Below are positions 42,412-44,991 of a DNA stretch of 44,991 bases, piece by piece. How positions within the stretch are numbered: position 1 is the first letter of the stretch; each line of letters starts with the position of its first letter. A program made the translations under genes and the position numbers. The notes under the pieces are model-generated. The model was not told the DNA's origin, did no database searches, and worked only from the letters and a program-made list of their open reading frames with translations. Origin of the DNA: Rhizobium sp. (GTDB lineage: Bacteria > Pseudomonadota > Gammaproteobacteria > Xanthomonadales > Xanthomonadaceae); assembly GCA_019459185.1 (NCBI GenBank), contig JAIBEO010000128.1:1-44991 (forward strand). Reading direction: 5' to 3'.

Positions 42412-42442
42412 TTGACAATCATTCGCATCTGAGGCGTAATGC
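42412..42442 (+). promoter_or_regulatory. Candidate Fur box and promoter of bfd
   Basis: TTGACAATCATTCGCATCT (42412-42430) is a good match to the Fur half-sites around A-A-T-C-A-T-T, and its first six bases are a consensus -35. A TAATGC lies 19 bases on. Iron-dependent repression of bfd would be normal in proteobacteria. Confidence 0.6.
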
Positions 42443-42470
42443 GAACCGTTCCCATCCAGAACGGTGCGCC

Positions 42471-42671
42471 ATGTACGTCTGCCTTTGCCACGGGGTTACC
42501 GACCACGACATCCGCCGGGCGGCCGAAGCCGGCTGCGGTTCGCTGGCCGAGCTGACCATGCGCACCGGCCTGGGCAGCGGCTGCGGAAGCTGCGGCGAGC
42601 TGGCGTCCGAGATCCTGGGCGAGGCCAAGGGCCGCGAATTGCCGTTGGCGGTGTTCGCCGCCGCGGCGTGA
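42471..42671 (+). CDS. bfd: Bacterioferritin-associated ferredoxin
   Basis: A 66-residue [2Fe-2S] protein with four cysteine ligands C4, C6, C38 and C41 (C-x-C...C-x2-C). It donates electrons to bacterioferritin so that stored iron is released. MYVCLCHGVTD and GLGSGCGSCGE are diagnostic. It lies upstream of bfr on the same strand under a probable Fur box. Confidence 0.95.
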   Translation: MYVCLCHGVTDHDIRRAAEAGCGSLAELTMRTGLGSGCGSCGELASEILGEAKGRELPLAVFAAAA

Positions 42672-42749
42672 TGAAAGTGAGTGGCATTTAAGCCACGTGC
42701 GGCGTAACGGGGTAGGCTTCGGGTCCAACCCACGGAAGCGGAGGCGCCC

Positions 42750-43220
42750 ATGAAAGGCGACGCCAAGGTCATCGAGCACCTCAACAAGGCGCTCTACAAC
42801 GAACTCATCGCCATCAACCAGTATTTCCTGCACGCCCGCATGTTCCGGAACTGGGGTCTGAAGGAGCTGGGCGAGCACGAGTACAAGGAATCGATCGACG
42901 AGATGAAGCACGCCGATCGCCTGGTCGAGCGCATCCTGTTCCTCGACGGCCTGCCCAACCTGCAGAACCTCGGCAAGCTCTTCATCGGCCAGACGCCGAA
43001 GGAAGCACTGGAGTGCGACCTCAAGCTCGAGAACCAGGCCGTTCCCGACCTGCGCGCCGGCATCGCCCACTGCGAACAGGTGGCCGACTACACCAGCCGC
43101 CAGCTGCTGGCCGACATCCTGGCCTCCGAAGAAGAACACATCGATTGGCTTGAAACCCAGCTGGCCCTGATCGAGCGCATCGGCGAGCAGAACTACCTGC
43201 AGACCAAGATCGGCAGCTGA
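42750..43220 (+). CDS. bfr: Bacterioferritin
   Basis: A 156-residue haem-binding ferritin-like iron store, cytosolic and assembling as 24-mers. The diiron site residues are in the four helices (E18, E51, H54, E94, E127, H130 by alignment with E. coli Bfr), and the haem ligand is Met52 in DEMKHADRL. The start has GGAGG at 5 bases. It ends at a strong terminator. Confidence 0.97.
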   Translation: MKGDAKVIEHLNKALYNELIAINQYFLHARMFRNWGLKELGEHEYKESIDEMKHADRLVERILFLDGLPNLQNLGKLFIGQTPKEALECDLKLENQAVPDLRAGIAHCEQVADYTSRQLLADILASEEEHIDWLETQLALIERIGEQNYLQTKIGS

Positions 43221-43239
43221 GCCGGTCCGCTTGAAACTG

Positions 43240-43279
43240 AACAAAGGCCTGCCCGCGGTTTGGGCAGGCCTTTGTTTTT
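43240..43279 (+). terminator. Rho-independent terminator of bfr
   Basis: The hairpin arms ACAAAGGCCTGCCC and GGGCAGGCCTTTGT pair around a short loop and are followed by TTTT. A strong stem. Confidence 0.93.
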
Positions 43280-43320
43280 ACGGGGCTTTCCAGCGGTCGT
43301 TTTGTTCAGCTGCGTATAAA

Positions 43321-43371
43321 AGTTTCAGTTGAAACTGTGTGCTGCGTCGCAAAATGACAATTTTTGCACAC
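43321..43371 (+). promoter_or_regulatory. Palindromic element upstream of the subtilase gene
   Basis: AGTTTCA-GT-TGAAACT at 43321-43336 is a perfect palindrome. It is followed by nested inverted arms GTGTGC (43337-43342) / GCACAC (43366-43371) and GCAAAA (43349-43354) / TTTTGC (43362-43367). A TATAAA (43315-43320) lies just before it. This could be an operator plus a 5' leader structure. Confidence 0.5.
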
Positions 43372-43434
43372 ACCCTCTAAGTTCCCATACCCGGCCCCGT
43401 ATTGGGTCCGGCACTTACGGGGAGTTCCTTGCAC

Positions 43435-44817
43435 ATGAAGTCCGTCTTCCGCACCACCCTGCTGGCCGCGGCCACCCTGGCCGCCCTCGGCACCGCTTCC
43501 ACCGCCTTCGCCGGCGGCCGTCCCGACCTCGTCGCCCGCGGCATCGCCCAGGGCAAGCCGTTCCAGGCCGACCAGGTGATCGTCCAGTTCCGCGCTGATG
43601 CCACCGACGCCGACAAGACCCGCGTGATGGGCCGCGTCAACGGCAATCGCGCCGACGTGCTTTCCCGCGGCCGTGGCCGCAGCGGCGACGTCGAGCTGCT
43701 CAACGCGCGTGGCCACGCCGACATCGTCGACCTGCTGGCGGAGCTCTACGCCGACGAGGCCGTCGAGTTCGCCGAGCCGAACTGGATCGTGCAGCACGCC
43801 GCCACTTCGAACGACACCTATTACACCAACGGCTCGCTGTGGGGCGTCTACGGCAACGCCAGCTCGCCGGCCAACCAGTACGGCAGCCAGGCCGCCGAAG
43901 TGTGGGCCGCGGGCGGCACCAACTGCTCGAACGTCGTCGTCGGCATCATCGACGAGGGCTACATGTACACCCACGCCGACATTGCCCCGAACGCGTTCAA
44001 GAACCCGGGCGAAATCGCCGGCAACGGCATCGACGACGACGGCAACGGTTACGCCGACGACGTGTACGGCTGGGACTTCGACGGCAACAACAACTCGGTG
44101 TTCGACGGCACCGCCGACGACCACGGCACCCACGTGGCCGGCACCATCGGCGCGGTCGGCGGCAACGGCACCGGCGTGGCCGGCATGTGCTGGTCGGTCA
44201 ACCTGATGAGCGCCAAGTTCCTGGGCAGCCGCGGCGGCACCACCGCCAACGCCATCAAGGCGGTCGACTACTTCACCGACATGAAGCAGCGCCACGGCCT
44301 GAACCTGGTCGCCACCAACAACTCCTGGGGCGGCGGCGGCTTCTCGCAGGCGCTGAAGGACGCCATCGACCGCGCCGACGCGGCCGGCATCCTGTTCATC
44401 GCCGCGGCCGGCAACAGCGGCACCAACAACGACGCCACCGCTTCGTACCCCAGCGGCTACGCCAGCAACAACGTCATCGCCGTCGCGGCGCTGACCAACA
44501 CGGGCGCGCTGGCCAGCTACTCGCAGTATGGCGCCACCACGGTGGACATCGCGGCCCCGGGCTCGGGCATCTGGTCCACGGTTCCGGTGGCCAGCGGCAA
44601 GGGCAAGAACGCCACGGTGGGCTCCGGCTACGCCAGCTACAACGGCACCTCGATGGCCACCCCGCATGTCACCGGTGCCGCCGCGATGTACGCGGCCCGC
44701 CACCCGGGTGCCACCGCGGCGCAGATCAAGGCGGCCATCCTGAGCAACGCCGCCCCGACCCCGTCGGTGCAGGGCAAGGTGGCCACCAACGGCCGCCTGA
44801 ACGTCGAAACCTTCTGA
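43435..44817 (+). CDS. Secreted subtilisin-like serine protease (S8)
   Basis: A 460-residue extracellular protease. Signal peptide of about 26 residues (cleavage after AFA). A propeptide of the inhibitor I9 type spans about 45-120 (DQVIVQFRADATDADKTRVM...). The triad is D173 in VVGIIDEG (usual I-D-T-G), H230 in DDHGTHVAG, S406 in NGTSMATPH, with the oxyanion-hole N327 in AAAGNSG. It has calcium-type loops with GIDDDGNGYADD, and no C-terminal PPC domain, so the mature form ends at the catalytic domain. The ATG 43435 follows GGGGAG at 11 bases. Such enzymes are typical of secreting lysobacters. Confidence 0.94.
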   Translation: MKSVFRTTLLAAATLAALGTASTAFAGGRPDLVARGIAQGKPFQADQVIVQFRADATDADKTRVMGRVNGNRADVLSRGRGRSGDVELLNARGHADIVDLLAELYADEAVEFAEPNWIVQHAATSNDTYYTNGSLWGVYGNASSPANQYGSQAAEVWAAGGTNCSNVVVGIIDEGYMYTHADIAPNAFKNPGEIAGNGIDDDGNGYADDVYGWDFDGNNNSVFDGTADDHGTHVAGTIGAVGGNGTGVAGMCWSVNLMSAKFLGSRGGTTANAIKAVDYFTDMKQRHGLNLVATNNSWGGGGFSQALKDAIDRADAAGILFIAAAGNSGTNNDATASYPSGYASNNVIAVAALTNTGALASYSQYGATTVDIAAPGSGIWSTVPVASGKGKNATVGSGYASYNGTSMATPHVTGAAAMYAARHPGATAAQIKAAILSNAAPTPSVQGKVATNGRLNVETF

Positions 44818-44842
44818 CGTAAAGCCCCAAGGCAAAAACGAA

Positions 44843-44875
44843 GGGCCCGGCCGCGATGCCGGGCCCGTTCTTTTT
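44843..44875 (+). terminator. Rho-independent terminator of the subtilase gene
   Basis: GGGCCCGGC (44843-44851) and GCCGGGCCC (44858-44866) form a perfect 9-base stem, followed by TTCTTTTT. Confidence 0.93.
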
Positions 44876-44991
44876 GTTATTCTACCAAGTCCGGGATGGC
44901 TTGGGCGGTTCTTCGCTGTCCACCGATCTGGCGCCGGCCCCACCGCGAAGGCGAGGGTCGCTTCCTGCTCGGTGAAGCCTTTATCTCCCAG
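44876..44991. other. Window end, no gene called
   Basis: The last 116 bases show no supported start codon with good coding character. They may hold the start of a downstream gene beyond the window. Confidence 0.4.

Noticed and set aside
1-44991. CRISPR array or rRNA genes
   Set aside because: No regularly spaced direct repeats and no rRNA-like sequence were found; the only tRNA is tRNA-Met.

Overview
The window is GC-rich DNA from a gammaproteobacterium, most likely of the Lysobacteraceae/Xanthomonadaceae (a Lysobacter- or Luteimonas-like organism). This rests on base composition, a large TonB-dependent receptor, a secreted subtilase, the rppH / bfd / bfr neighbourhood and an LpxR-type outer-membrane enzyme. 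It is inference; no 16S or other marker gene is present.

Layout. (1) 0.05-2.0 kb: a broken gene end at the window edge, a lipoprotein glycerophosphodiester phosphodiesterase and a DUF3293 protein. (2) 2.0-10.2 kb: a phosphorus-compound locus. A HAD phosphatase and a phnD-phnC-phnE type ABC importer run leftward, next to a divergent LysR regulator of the aminoethylphosphonate type, a secreted PHP-domain metallohydrolase and a TonB-dependent receptor. Together they could carry an organophosphorus compound from the outer membrane through periplasmic cleavage, uptake and dephosphorylation. (3) 10.4-14.3 kb: a LysR regulator divergent from a CPBP intramembrane protease, then a PD-(D/E)XK nuclease fused to a DUF2075 (Schlafen-type) helicase. 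(4) 14.4-20.8 kb: an acyl-CoA synthetase and an MgtC protein, divergent from a 968-residue winged-helix/AAA/TPR regulator, then an azoreductase. (5) 21.0-28.6 kb: a tightly overlapping RND efflux operon (outer-membrane factor, fusion protein, pump, TetR, LpxR-like deacylase). (6) 28.7-41.6 kb: an accessory, defence-like region. It holds a single-domain RelA/SpoT synthetase with a coupled small ORF, a 3' remnant of a second DUF2075 gene, hipBA, a membrane-anchored class 3 lipase, an IS3-family remnant, a small six-cysteine secreted peptide with defensin spacing, a lone PD-(D/E)XK nuclease, a two-gene restriction-modification system with a nuclease-methylase fusion, and a tyrosine integrase beside an elongator tRNA-Met. 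Parts of this stretch (about 34.3-40.2 kb) are visibly poorer in GC than the flanks. (7) 41.6-45.0 kb: ordinary chromosome with tRNA-Met, rppH, bfd, bfr and a secreted subtilisin-like protease with clear terminators.

The most unusual item is the small secreted protein at 34366-34668. Its six cysteines are spaced C-x10-C-x3-C-x12-C-x5-C-x-C, the pattern of cysteine-stabilised alpha-beta (CSab) defensins, with a G-x-C gamma-core. Second is the lipase fused to a three-segment membrane domain, in the same island. Third is the phosphonate-type locus that combines a PHP hydrolase with a TonB receptor.
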